A stretch of 64,000 bases of DNA from an uncultured Spirochaetaceae bacterium. Lineage in GTDB: Bacteria; Spirochaetota; Spirochaetia; Sphaerochaetales; Sphaerochaetaceae. Both the position numbers and the translations under genes were made by a program. The stretch is taken from positions 1 through 64,000 of the forward strand of contig CALXLD010000006.1 in assembly GCA_944389105.1 (NCBI GenBank), read 5' to 3'. Below, piece after piece: positions 35,104 through 43,053 of this stretch. A model generated the notes under the pieces. The model was given only the letters and a program-made list of their open reading frames with translations, was not told the origin of the DNA and did no database searches. Numbering within the stretch: position 1 is the first letter of the stretch; each line of letters starts with the position of its first letter.

Positions 35104-36339
35104 ATGACGGCAACAGAAGAGCTGATAGACTCATTTCCAGAAACAGGCAGGCATGATATCAGGAAGCTGTTTGAACGCTTCCATTTCACGGAAAGCCAGA
35201 AGCTTGAAATAGCGAAAGATGAAGCAGATCTCAGGCAATGGAAGGAAGAATCATTCATTCACATTGCAGATTATCCGGAGATAGAGAAAAGGAAAGACGG
35301 CAGGAAAGGAGAAGCATATCTTTCGCAGCATCGGGCATACATGAAAACGCTGAGAAAGGAGGAAACTGATTACTCCACATTCTTCCCGGAAGTCCATCCA
35401 AGGCTGAAATACAGGACGGAAATGATAGATAAGCCGATAGTCCTCGGACGCTGTCCCTGCCCTGTTGACGGAGAAAAGACCAGATGCTGCAAGCTTACAA
35501 CGATGGATCCTGTCGAACAGTGTGCTTTCTCATGTTCTTACTGCTCTGTCCAATCATTCTACAGCGAAAAGGAGATACATGCCGTAAGCAATCTGAGAGA
35601 AAAGCTCGACTCTCTTACAATACCGGAAGATGTATGGCATATAGGAACAGGACAAGCTTCTGATTCTATTCTCTTCGGTGATGACTACAGCACATTATCC
35701 GCACTCTCTGATTTCGCCAGGAAGCATAAAAACATCATCATTGAACTCAAAAGCAAAAGCGGAAGAGACGTATTCAGCAGCAGAGAATACCCAAGGAACA
35801 TGTTCTTCACCTGGTCGCTGAATGCACCAACGATAATAGAAAAAGAAGAACACCTGACAGCAACTCTGGAAAAAAGGCTGGAAAACGCAGCGAGGGCCAG
35901 GGATAACGGGAATCTTGTCGGTTTCCATATCCATCCGATGGTCTATTTCAGGGGATGGGAAGATGAATATACAGGAATCGTCAGAATGATAGAAGAAAAA
36001 TTCACCCCTGATGAAATCGCAATGATAAGCATCGGAACGCTTACATTCACGAAGTCAGTATTGAAGAAACTCAGGGAGAATGGAGAGGAATCAAGGGTCC
36101 TTGAAATGGAGCTGACTCCAGCTGCTGGCAAATTCTCCTACCCGCTGGATGTAAAGGAGAAAATGTTCCGTACCGTATACTCCTCTTTCTCAGAGCAATT
36201 CAGGAACAATATATTCTTCTATCTCTGTATGGAGGATCCATCTCTCTGGAAGCCTGTTCTTGAAAGAGAATACAGCTCGGATAAGGAATTCGAGATGGAC
36301 ATGAAACAGAACTATTTCAGGAAGATCAGCAGGCCCTGA
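35104..36339 (+). CDS. SPL-family radical SAM protein (spore photoproduct lyase-like)
   Basis: A 411-residue radical SAM enzyme of the spore-photoproduct-lyase/SPL family. The cluster motif C-A-F-S-C-S-Y-C is near residue 140, preceded by a cysteine-rich stretch (G-R-C-P-C-P-V-D and R-C-C-K-L) typical of this subgroup. Classical SplB repairs thymine dimers in spores; members in organisms that do not sporulate have unproven functions. Sharing a 50-bp divergent promoter region with uvrC supports a link to DNA repair, but that is inference. Confidence 0.85.
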   Translation: MTATEELIDSFPETGRHDIRKLFERFHFTESQKLEIAKDEADLRQWKEESFIHIADYPEIEKRKDGRKGEAYLSQHRAYMKTLRKEETDYSTFFPEVHPRLKYRTEMIDKPIVLGRCPCPVDGEKTRCCKLTTMDPVEQCAFSCSYCSVQSFYSEKEIHAVSNLREKLDSLTIPEDVWHIGTGQASDSILFGDDYSTLSALSDFARKHKNIIIELKSKSGRDVFSSREYPRNMFFTWSLNAPTIIEKEEHLTATLEKRLENAARARDNGNLVGFHIHPMVYFRGWEDEYTGIVRMIEEKFTPDEIAMISIGTLTFTKSVLKKLRENGEESRVLEMELTPAAGKFSYPLDVKEKMFRTVYSSFSEQFRNNIFFYLCMEDPSLWKPVLEREYSSDKEFEMDMKQNYFRKISRP

Positions 36340-36342
36340 ATT

Positions 36343-36948
36343 TCACTGTGCAAGCAATGTCCTCAGCTTCTCCGAAAAAAGACCATGCTCTGTACAATAC
36401 AGGAAGAAAGTCCCCCTCTTTCCGAACATCGGCATCCTGAACTCAGGATTCTGCTCAGGATAGAGCTTCTTGAACCAGCAACTATCATCATCAACATATG
36501 CTGCAAATGATATGTAATGGGACTTGGACATCTCGTGAGACACAGTAACAAAAAACTCTCCGTCCATTATCTCCATCTTCACAGCATGGCAATCGTCAAA
36601 CGAAGAAGGAACAAGGGCGGAAAGCCTCCTGCCGCAGCAGGTTATTCCAGCCTTTCCGGTACTAGTCAATATCTGCCCACACTCGGGGCATATGAAAAAC
36701 ATCAGCCTGCTGATTTTACCCGTGCTTTTGCTGTTCTGGCATGAACCAGAATCAGCAAGATGGATTATATCAGCACCGAGTACATTGGATAATGAATTCC
36801 ATATAGAGATATCAGGAGCTCCATTTCCGCATTCCCATTTTGATACCGTCTTATTGCTCACGTTCAGGCTATCAGCAAGCTGCTGCTGGGTAAATCCCTT
36901 TTCCTTTCTTAACTGCTGTATCAGCTGTCCGATTCTGGCATTATCCAT
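36343..36948 (-). CDS. XRE-family regulator fused to a desulfoferrodoxin (superoxide reductase) module
   Basis: A 201-residue protein with three parts. An XRE helix-turn-helix is at about 5-60 (F-T-Q-Q-Q-L-A-D-S-L then K-T-V-S-K-W-E). A desulforedoxin-like Fe(Cys)4 site is at 87-105 (C87, C90, C104, C105). A superoxide-reductase-like domain is at about 115-190 with all five iron ligands of the family: H121, H138, H144 (the H-x5-H motif), C185 and H188 (C-x2-H). The lysine before the first ligand, important for superoxide reduction, is absent. It reads as an iron-based redox or superoxide sensor that controls transcription. The ATG at 36948 follows AGGGGA; repeats upstream may be its operator. 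Confidence 0.82.
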   Translation of the reverse strand: MDNARIGQLIQQLRKEKGFTQQQLADSLNVSNKTVSKWECGNGAPDISIWNSLSNVLGADIIHLADSGSCQNSKSTGKISRLMFFICPECGQILTSTGKAGITCCGRRLSALVPSSFDDCHAVKMEIMDGEFFVTVSHEMSKSHYISFAAYVDDDSCWFKKLYPEQNPEFRMPMFGKRGTFFLYCTEHGLFSEKLRTLLAQ

Positions 36949-36988
36949 TTCAGTATTTCCCCTGATCTGAAGTCTGCTGAAAAACTGG

Positions 36989-37015
36989 ATTGTAGACAAC
37001 CTACGCTCCGTAGAC
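36989..37015 (-). promoter_or_regulatory. promoter and putative operator of the XRE-desulfoferrodoxin gene
   Basis: On the minus strand a -10 TACAAT (36994-36989) lies about 41 nt before the start codon. Just upstream is the palindrome CTACG-CTC-CGTAG (37001-37013), flanked by two direct GTAGAC copies (36992 and 37010 on the + strand, 18 bp apart). The palindrome falls between -35 and -10, where a repressor would act. Confidence 0.5.
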
Positions 37016-37022
37016 AGAAAGA

Positions 37023-37050
37023 TTCAGGACGGGGAACTTCCCGTCCTGAA
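37023..37050 (-). terminator. terminator of the sugar operon
   Basis: Perfect 11-bp stem TTCAGGACGGG / CCCGTCCTGAA with a 6-nt loop, 31 nt past the rbsB-like stop. On the minus strand it is followed by the T-rich TCTTTCTG. Confidence 0.8.
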
Positions 37051-37080
37051 CTGCATAGCATTTCGTTGGGCTGTCTTCAA

Positions 37081-38022
37081 TTACTCTGGAAGATTGTCCT
37101 TTGTAACAACTTCTACTCCAGTATCTACATAATATGGATCAAGGGTTGCACCCTCTGCCATATCACTCTGAAGAACTTTTACAGCACTCTTTACGCCCTC
37201 ATAACCCATCTTGTATGGATTCTGAGCCATGATGCAGAGAAGAGCACCTCTCTCAACAAGCGAAAGGTTCATGTCGGAGGAATCAGAGCCGCATCCGATA
37301 ACTGTGCCAGCTCCAGCTTCCATAACAGCATTACCTACACCAACTGTAGAGCCTTCGTTTGCTCCATAAACAGCAACACATCCCTGTGTGATGAAGTTAG
37401 CTGCCATATCTTTTGCCTGAGCAGCATCTCCCTGGCAGTACTGAGTTTCAAGAAGAGTGAAATCTGTTCCTTCGAATGCATCGCGGAAGCCATACTCTCT
37501 CTGGTTACATGATTCTGTAGCAGCATTTACTCCTATGATACCAATCATGCCGGAAGTAATTCCCTTGCTCTCGAACTCCTGAAGAAGTCTTTCTCCGATC
37601 TGACGTCCACCTGCGCGGTTATCAGTTGCAAGAAGTCTTCTCCCAGGGAAATTTGCAGCAGAATCGATATAAACAATCTCAACACCGGCATCGGCAGCTT
37701 CTCTGAGTGCTGCTACAGGAGCTTCAGGACCATTTGCTGCGAGAAGAATACAATCAGCACCAGCTGCTACAGCGTTGTTGATACATTCAATCTGCTTCGC
37801 ATCATCCTTTGTGTCCGGTGCAAGCCATGTAAGATCGACATTGCCGAGTTCTGCAGCTGCATCCTCTGCACCTCTGTTTACATTAACCCAGTGCTGATCC
37901 ATCTGATCCATAGTAATCAGGTAAACACTATAGTTACCCGACTGTTCCTGAGCACCATTCGCGAATACAGACAGAGCTGCCATCACCATGACAAGAGCCG
38001 TAAGCAATACTCTCTTTTTCAT
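37081..38022 (-). CDS. sugar ABC transporter substrate-binding protein, CUT2 (RbsB) type
   Basis: A 313-residue periplasmic-binding-protein of Pfam Peripla_BP_4 type. The signal peptide is at 1-21 with probable cleavage in F-A-N-G. The mature start N-G-A-Q-E resembles exported binding proteins of spirochaetes. Ligand-contact regions of the RbsB family are visible (M-D-Q-H-W, I-D-S-A-A, A-T-D-N-R-A-G-G, N-E-G-S). Good ribosome-binding site AAGGAG. It is the last gene of the AGE-rbsA-rbsC-rbsB operon and is followed by a terminator. The ligand is probably a monosaccharide, but which one cannot be told. Confidence 0.9.
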   Translation of the reverse strand: MKKRVLLTALVMVMAALSVFANGAQEQSGNYSVYLITMDQMDQHWVNVNRGAEDAAAELGNVDLTWLAPDTKDDAKQIECINNAVAAGADCILLAANGPEAPVAALREAADAGVEIVYIDSAANFPGRRLLATDNRAGGRQIGERLLQEFESKGITSGMIGIIGVNAATESCNQREYGFRDAFEGTDFTLLETQYCQGDAAQAKDMAANFITQGCVAVYGANEGSTVGVGNAVMEAGAGTVIGCGSDSSDMNLSLVERGALLCIMAQNPYKMGYEGVKSAVKVLQSDMAEGATLDPYYVDTGVEVVTKDNLPE

Positions 38023-38070
38023 TCCTTTTTCTCCTTTTTATATTGAATTGCAACGCAATCCCTTTTCTGA

Positions 38071-39072
38071 TTAATTGCTGCGCTTTCTGCCTCGGACGAT
38101 AATGTCGAGCAGAACCGAAATAATGACGATTATTCCTATTGCGATATTCCTGATAGCTACTGGAGCTCCAGCAAACTGCAGACCATTCTGCAGAACTGCC
38201 CAGATTGCTGCACCAATAACAGTTCCAAAGAGAATTCCCTGTCCACCCAAAGTGGAAACACCGCCGATAACAGAAGCGGCGACAGCATACATCTCATATG
38301 AGTTCCCGGCATCCATTGCCCCCATGCCTGCAGAAGCACACTGGGTAAAGCCAACGATTGCAGCACAGAACGCGGAAATAACATATACCTTGATGGTAAC
38401 TGCAGTGACGCTTACTCCTGAAAGCTTTGCAGCATTGATATTGCTGCCAACTGCATAGATATGACGGCCGGTCTTTGTCTTGCTTAGATAGAAATTGAAA
38501 ATAAGGAAGATAATGACTGCAATCCAGAATGTCGTATATATGCCGGCAACCTTGCCATAATAGAAGAAATTTCTGAACCCTTCTGCAGCTGCGCCGATGC
38601 TATTAGTGTTATAGTTTCCATTAGCAATCTGAGCGATTCCTCTGCCGATGGTCATCGTACCAAGAGTTGCGATGAACGGAGGCATCGAGAATCCTGCGAC
38701 AAGCCATCCGTTGAGAATACCCATGACAAGGCAGGCTGCAAGGGTTATCAGTGCAGCAAGCCAGGGGTTAACACCTTTAGTCATCATCGTAGCGCTGAGC
38801 ATCGTGGACATTCCTATGACAGATCCGATTGAAAGATCGATATTACCTGTTATGAGAACATATGACTGGCCGATTCCGATCAGTATGAACGGTGCTATCT
38901 GCCTAAGAAGGTTCCCCAGGTTTCTTGACGAGAAGAATGTCGGGTTGATAATCCCGAATACAAGGCAGAGCACTATAAGGCCCACCGTAACAGTCAGCAC
39001 CTGTCCCATACCATTTATTGCGGTTATACGCCTGATTATTCCTGTTTTGTTTTTCTCAATGCTCTGTTCCAT
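38071..39072 (-). CDS. sugar ABC transporter permease, CUT2 (RbsC) type
   Basis: A 333-residue integral membrane protein with about eight to ten hydrophobic segments. Family signatures include G-N-I-D-L-S-I-G-S near 75 and the G-G-V-S-T-L-G-G-Q-G segment near 265. It forms the channel of the importer with the dual ATPase. The ATG at 39072 is preferred over one 45 nt upstream because AGGGGAAGAG precedes it; the gene then overlaps the ATPase by 17 nt. Confidence 0.92.
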   Translation of the reverse strand: MEQSIEKNKTGIIRRITAINGMGQVLTVTVGLIVLCLVFGIINPTFFSSRNLGNLLRQIAPFILIGIGQSYVLITGNIDLSIGSVIGMSTMLSATMMTKGVNPWLAALITLAACLVMGILNGWLVAGFSMPPFIATLGTMTIGRGIAQIANGNYNTNSIGAAAEGFRNFFYYGKVAGIYTTFWIAVIIFLIFNFYLSKTKTGRHIYAVGSNINAAKLSGVSVTAVTIKVYVISAFCAAIVGFTQCASAGMGAMDAGNSYEMYAVAASVIGGVSTLGGQGILFGTVIGAAIWAVLQNGLQFAGAPVAIRNIAIGIIVIISVLLDIIVRGRKRSN

Positions 39073-40588
39073 TCTCTTCCCCTTTTGTTTCAATCTTCTT
39101 CTCAAACTGAGTTGCAAGAGTAAGCACTTTTTCCTGAGTAGCTTCCTCTCTTGAAAGCTCTCCTGTTATCCTTCCGTCACACATAACGAGAATCCTGTCT
39201 GAAACTCCAAGGACTTCAGGCATTTCGGATGAGACGAAGAGTACACCGATACCATCCTTTTTCAGCTGATTCATAATGTTGTAGATCTCAACCTTTGCAG
39301 CTACGTCGATTCCTCTTGTCGGCTCATCGAATATGACGATTCTTGATTTCCTGGATAACCATTTAGCAACAACGACCTTCTGCTGATTTCCGCCGGAAAG
39401 GTTCTGGACCGCAACACCCGGGTCTGAAACCTTGATACTGAAATCATCAATAGCTTTCTCGGTCATCGTATTCTCTTTTCTTCTTATGACTTTCCCAGCC
39501 TTGTCGGAGATCAGATCAAGATTCGGAAGAGAGATATTATGCTGAACAGGAAGCTTCGTACAAAGTCCATCTTTCTTTCTATCCTCCGGAGCAAGTACTA
39601 TTCCGTTCTTTATTGCATCCGAAGGTTTCCTGATCCGGACTTCCCTGCCATCAACAAAAATCTCACCGCTTTCTTTCTGATCAATACCGAAAATAGCTCT
39701 TGTGGTTTCTGTCCTTCCCGCACCCATCAGCCCTGCTATTCCTACAATCTCCCCTTCTCTGACGGAGAATGAGATATCGCGGACCATTCTTCCGGCATTG
39801 AGATGGCGGACTTCCAATATGGTTTTTCCAGCCTTGCAATCCACATGAGGGAACTTCTCCTTGATTTCCCTTCCGACCATGTCGGAAATGATGGAATCCA
39901 TAGTGTAATCAGAGAAGCTGCCGCTGCTGATGAATCTACCATCACGCATTATCGAGACACGATCAACGATATGGCTCAGCTCTTCAAGGCGATGGGATAT
40001 GTAGATAATTCCACAGCCTTCAGCTCTCAGCTGCCTGATGATAACGAAAAGATCATCAATTTCCTTGCTTGAAAGCGCGCTTGTAGGTTCATCCATTATG
40101 AGGATCTTCGCGTTTACGCTCAGGGCTTTTGCAATCTCAACCATCTGCTGCTTTGATACAGGCAGAGAACCGACCAAGGCTTTCGGTGAGATATCCACGT
40201 GGAGATTATCAAGGACTTTTGCCGCCTCCTTGTTCATATCACCACGATTCAGAAGAAAAGCTTTTCCTGGTTCACGCCCAAGGAACATATTCTCAGCAAC
40301 AGTAAGGTGCTGACACATGTTAAGTTCCTGATGGATGATTGCAATTCCATTCTCTTTTGCAATCTTAGCGTTCCAGGTATCCTTTTTTTCGCCGAAAATG
40401 AATATATCTCCAGCATCCCTAGTGTAGATTCCCGCAAGAATCTTCATAAGCGTAGATTTTCCTGCACCATTTTCTCCCAGAAGCGCAAGAACCTCTCCGC
40501 TCTTAAGATCAAGAGGAACATCATCAAGTGCTTTTACACCAGGAAATGACTTGGAAATATGTTCCATCCTAACGATATAATCTTCCAT
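39056..40588 (-). CDS. sugar ABC transporter ATP-binding protein, CUT2 (RbsA/MglA) type
   Basis: A 510-residue double ATPase. The first half has an intact Walker A G-E-N-G-A-G-K-S-T near 37 and Walker B L-I-M-D-E-P-T-S-A-L. The second half has the altered Walker A G-L-M-G-A-G-R-T-E that is normal for CUT2 transporters, with signature L-S-G-G-N-Q-Q-K. The ATG at 40588 overlaps the epimerase stop by 1 nt and follows AGGAGGGG. It energises import of the operon's sugar. Confidence 0.94.
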   Translation of the reverse strand: MEDYIVRMEHISKSFPGVKALDDVPLDLKSGEVLALLGENGAGKSTLMKILAGIYTRDAGDIFIFGEKKDTWNAKIAKENGIAIIHQELNMCQHLTVAENMFLGREPGKAFLLNRGDMNKEAAKVLDNLHVDISPKALVGSLPVSKQQMVEIAKALSVNAKILIMDEPTSALSSKEIDDLFVIIRQLRAEGCGIIYISHRLEELSHIVDRVSIMRDGRFISSGSFSDYTMDSIISDMVGREIKEKFPHVDCKAGKTILEVRHLNAGRMVRDISFSVREGEIVGIAGLMGAGRTETTRAIFGIDQKESGEIFVDGREVRIRKPSDAIKNGIVLAPEDRKKDGLCTKLPVQHNISLPNLDLISDKAGKVIRRKENTMTEKAIDDFSIKVSDPGVAVQNLSGGNQQKVVVAKWLSRKSRIVIFDEPTRGIDVAAKVEIYNIMNQLKKDGIGVLFVSSEMPEVLGVSDRILVMCDGRITGELSREEATQEKVLTLATQFEKKIETKGEENGTEH

Positions 40589-41856
40589 TACCCCTCCTTC
40601 TGTATGCACTTATCAAGACGATCGATGCATTCTGCAAATGCACGTCCTGTGTGATATATACCTTTCCAAGGATTTCCTATTGCAGGAACAAGAGGTGTTC
40701 CATCTGCGGCAAGAAGCTGCCTGCTCTCACCAAGCTCATGGTTCATGAAGAATCTGTTATCGAAATCCCAGGTACGGACAAAAGCGTCATAGTATTTCTC
40801 GTTTCCTGTCATGACAAAGCCATTGAGGAAGCCTGTCATTGACTCAAAATTCTGCCACCACTCCTTGTCATGAACCAAAGCAGGTCCGTTGCCTATACCA
40901 TCGCGGAATACACCGCCATGTTCCCAGTCATAACCATGCTCAAGCGCATGATCGAGAAGTCTGACAAGAAGTTCATTGTCCTTGTCGGTTCTATGCCCGA
41001 TAACATCCAAAGCCTCATCTGCAAGCCAGCTTAGCTCAACATTGTGACCATAGCTTGTTGTATTCTCCGGAGTGGCAATCTTCTCATTGCTTTCCCTCTC
41101 AGCATTCCATGTGCGTGGAATATTCACAGCTGGGATCTTATTGAATTCAAGATCAAACTGGTTATACCCGTAGCCACTTTCAAAATTAACCATATGCCGG
41201 CAAATAAGGTTATACACCTCCTCCAGCCTGCTTCTATGGACCTCTTTTCCAGAGGCTGCAGCAAGCGTTGTAAAGGCTTCAAGAAGATGCATATGGATAT
41301 CAAGGGACTTTCTATCTCCACATGCTTTTCCATCGGGAGATCGTCTCCAGTCCCTTTCGACATTCTCATAATATCCGCCACGGAGTGTATCGGAACTGTA
41401 TTTCAGAAGTGCATCAAAGCCCTTCTCAGCATATTCCAGAGCTTCCTTATCCCCATAGGTGATGTAATACTGGGAAAGAGCATATATCGCAAACCCTTCT
41501 CCATAGGTCAGCTTCGAATCATCATATACGCTTCCATCCCTGTTAAGCAGCCAGTAATATCCACCGTATTCATGGTCCCAGAATTTATCAATCAGGAACC
41601 TCTTGCCGATTTCCGCGGCTTCCTTCATCCGCTTCTTGTCAGCTTCCTTTGCGTATGGCATAAGACGGGAGAATCCCCAGACCATTCTTGCCTGGGTAAC
41701 GATATTCTTTATTCCATTGCCATCGAATTTTCCATTCTCATCGAATGAAGTAATATATCCCCCATATTCTTTATCTACGGATCTATCAAGCCAAAATGGG
41801 ATTATTCCATTCTGCAATGTTTCCGAAAGCTCTTCTCTTATATTGGTAAAATTCAT
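40588..41856 (-). CDS. AGE-family epimerase, cellobiose 2-epimerase-like
   Basis: A 422-residue (alpha/alpha)6-barrel of the N-acylglucosamine 2-epimerase superfamily. The pattern L-D-I-H-M-H-L-L-E-A-F near 190 and T-S-Y-G-H-N-V-E-L-S-W-L near 255 resemble cellobiose 2-epimerases, which convert terminal reducing glucose to mannose. Mannose isomerases of the same fold are the main alternative, and the monosaccharide-type transporter beside it would fit them too. The ATG at 41856 follows GGAGGA. First gene of the LacI-controlled operon, with an operator overlapping its promoter. Confidence 0.85.
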   Translation of the reverse strand: MNFTNIREELSETLQNGIIPFWLDRSVDKEYGGYITSFDENGKFDGNGIKNIVTQARMVWGFSRLMPYAKEADKKRMKEAAEIGKRFLIDKFWDHEYGGYYWLLNRDGSVYDDSKLTYGEGFAIYALSQYYITYGDKEALEYAEKGFDALLKYSSDTLRGGYYENVERDWRRSPDGKACGDRKSLDIHMHLLEAFTTLAAASGKEVHRSRLEEVYNLICRHMVNFESGYGYNQFDLEFNKIPAVNIPRTWNAERESNEKIATPENTTSYGHNVELSWLADEALDVIGHRTDKDNELLVRLLDHALEHGYDWEHGGVFRDGIGNGPALVHDKEWWQNFESMTGFLNGFVMTGNEKYYDAFVRTWDFDNRFFMNHELGESRQLLAADGTPLVPAIGNPWKGIYHTGRAFAECIDRLDKCIQKEG

Positions 41857-41869
41857 AGTTCCTCCTTTA

Positions 41870-41888
41870 TTGAATCGATTCAATTCTA
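41870..41888 (-). promoter_or_regulatory. LacI-type operator and -10 of the sugar operon
   Basis: Perfect 14-bp palindrome TTGAATCGATTCAA (41870-41883) with the central CG typical of LacI-family sites. It touches a TAGAAT -10 (minus strand, 41888-41883) and precedes the GGAGGA of the epimerase gene. Bound repressor would block initiation. Confidence 0.75.
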
Positions 41889-41909
41889 TGGCTCAAAAAT
41901 TTCACTTCC

Positions 41910-42920
41910 TCACATCCTGGAAGAATTTCTATGCTGAACCCTGACAGGAAGCTTCTCCACCGCTGCCGGAACATCTTTTCCTGCAATCATATCAAAAAGC
42001 TTCTCCACCGCTGCCATGCACATCGGTCTGATTGGCTGGGCAACTGTTGTCAGCGGTGTTTCCTGAATAGATGCAATTGAAATATCATCAAAACCAGCAA
42101 CGGAAACATCTTCCGGTATCCTGATTCCTTTCGATTTCAGACGCCCGATTACACCCATTGCCATCATATCGTTAATGGCAAGTATACCATCGGGTTTTCT
42201 TTCATCGAAGATTCTGTCAATCGCAGCATAACCTCCTTCATAACTCATTCCATCAGAGATGATTACTCTGGATTCATCAAACGGCAGCCCCACTTCATCA
42301 AAAGCCCTTCTAAACCCATAAATACGTTCACTGAATGGAATTAAATCAGGGGATCCCGTTATGATTATGATATTTTTCAGACCTGCTGAGATAAAACTTC
42401 TTGTAAGTTCATATGAACCAGAGGCAAGATCTGCCATCACTGTGTGATATGGAAGCTCCTTGTAGTAACTGGTAAGGAACACCATAGGAAACGATTCAGA
42501 AAGCAGTCTCTTTATTTGTGTCAGGTCAGGATGCACATCCTCTGCGGGAATTATTATAAGACCATCGACACCTCTATCCAGGAACTGGTCAATGAGTTTT
42601 GCTTCCTGCTTTGCGCTGTCATTTGAGATTCCGAACATCAGGCTATTGTTTTTTTCTTCCACTGTAGCCTGAAGTGCTTCAGCAACTTCTCCGAAAAACG
42701 GATTGACAAACCCCGGAGCAATGAAGCCGATGGATCGGGAGGAGGACAGGCTGAATGAACGGGCATAGGGATCTCTCCTGTACCCTAGCTTCTCAACGAT
42801 TTCCATTACATTCTTCTTCGTTGCTTCAGAGATTTTTGGAGAATTGTTGAGGGTCATGGACACAGTACCAACAGAAACACCAGCCATGGCAGCTACATCC
42901 TTTATGGTTATTTTGCCCAT
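41910..42920 (-). CDS. LacI-family transcriptional regulator
   Basis: A 336-residue LacI-family repressor. The helix-turn-helix and hinge (I-T-I-K-D-V-A-A-M-A-G-V-S-V-G-T-V-S) begin at residue 3, followed by a periplasmic-binding-like sensor domain (I-G-F-I-A-P, A-I-N-D-M-M-A-M-G, V-A-G-F-D-D-I). The ATG at 42920 follows TGGAGG. It lies upstream of the sugar operon on the same strand, has its own promoter and operator, and probably represses both units until the sugar or its derivative binds. Confidence 0.92.
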   Translation of the reverse strand: MGKITIKDVAAMAGVSVGTVSMTLNNSPKISEATKKNVMEIVEKLGYRRDPYARSFSLSSSRSIGFIAPGFVNPFFGEVAEALQATVEEKNNSLMFGISNDSAKQEAKLIDQFLDRGVDGLIIIPAEDVHPDLTQIKRLLSESFPMVFLTSYYKELPYHTVMADLASGSYELTRSFISAGLKNIIIITGSPDLIPFSERIYGFRRAFDEVGLPFDESRVIISDGMSYEGGYAAIDRIFDERKPDGILAINDMMAMGVIGRLKSKGIRIPEDVSVAGFDDISIASIQETPLTTVAQPIRPMCMAAVEKLFDMIAGKDVPAAVEKLPVRVQHRNSSRM

Positions 42921-42930
42921 ACAACCTCCA

Positions 42931-42944
42931 TTGAACCGTTTCAA
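42931..42944 (-). promoter_or_regulatory. LacI-type operator in the repressor's own promoter
   Basis: TTGAACCGTTTCAA, a near-perfect palindrome that matches the operator before the sugar operon in its outer TTGAA/TTCAA arms. It lies just after the transcription start of the lacI-type gene and before its ribosome-binding site, which implies autoregulation. Confidence 0.7.
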
Positions 42945-42949
42945 TCATG

Positions 42950-42977
42950 ATTCTAGCATAGATTTAAGTGAGGTCAA
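42950..42977 (-). promoter_or_regulatory. promoter of the LacI-family gene
   Basis: On the minus strand TTGACC (42977-42972), a 16-bp spacer, then TAGAAT (42955-42950). Confidence 0.75.
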
Positions 42978-43022
42978 GAAAATTTTTTCCAAGCCAATGA
43001 GCTGCAATCAAAGAAAAGAATA

Positions 43023-43046
43023 CGGGGTCCCGTTATATGAACCCCG
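43023..43046 (-). terminator. terminator of the arg operon
   Basis: Stem CGGGGT / ACCCCG, 12-nt loop, 7 nt past the argD stop. On the minus strand it is followed by TATTCTTTTCTTTG. Confidence 0.7.
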
Positions 43047-43053
43047 ATTCAGC

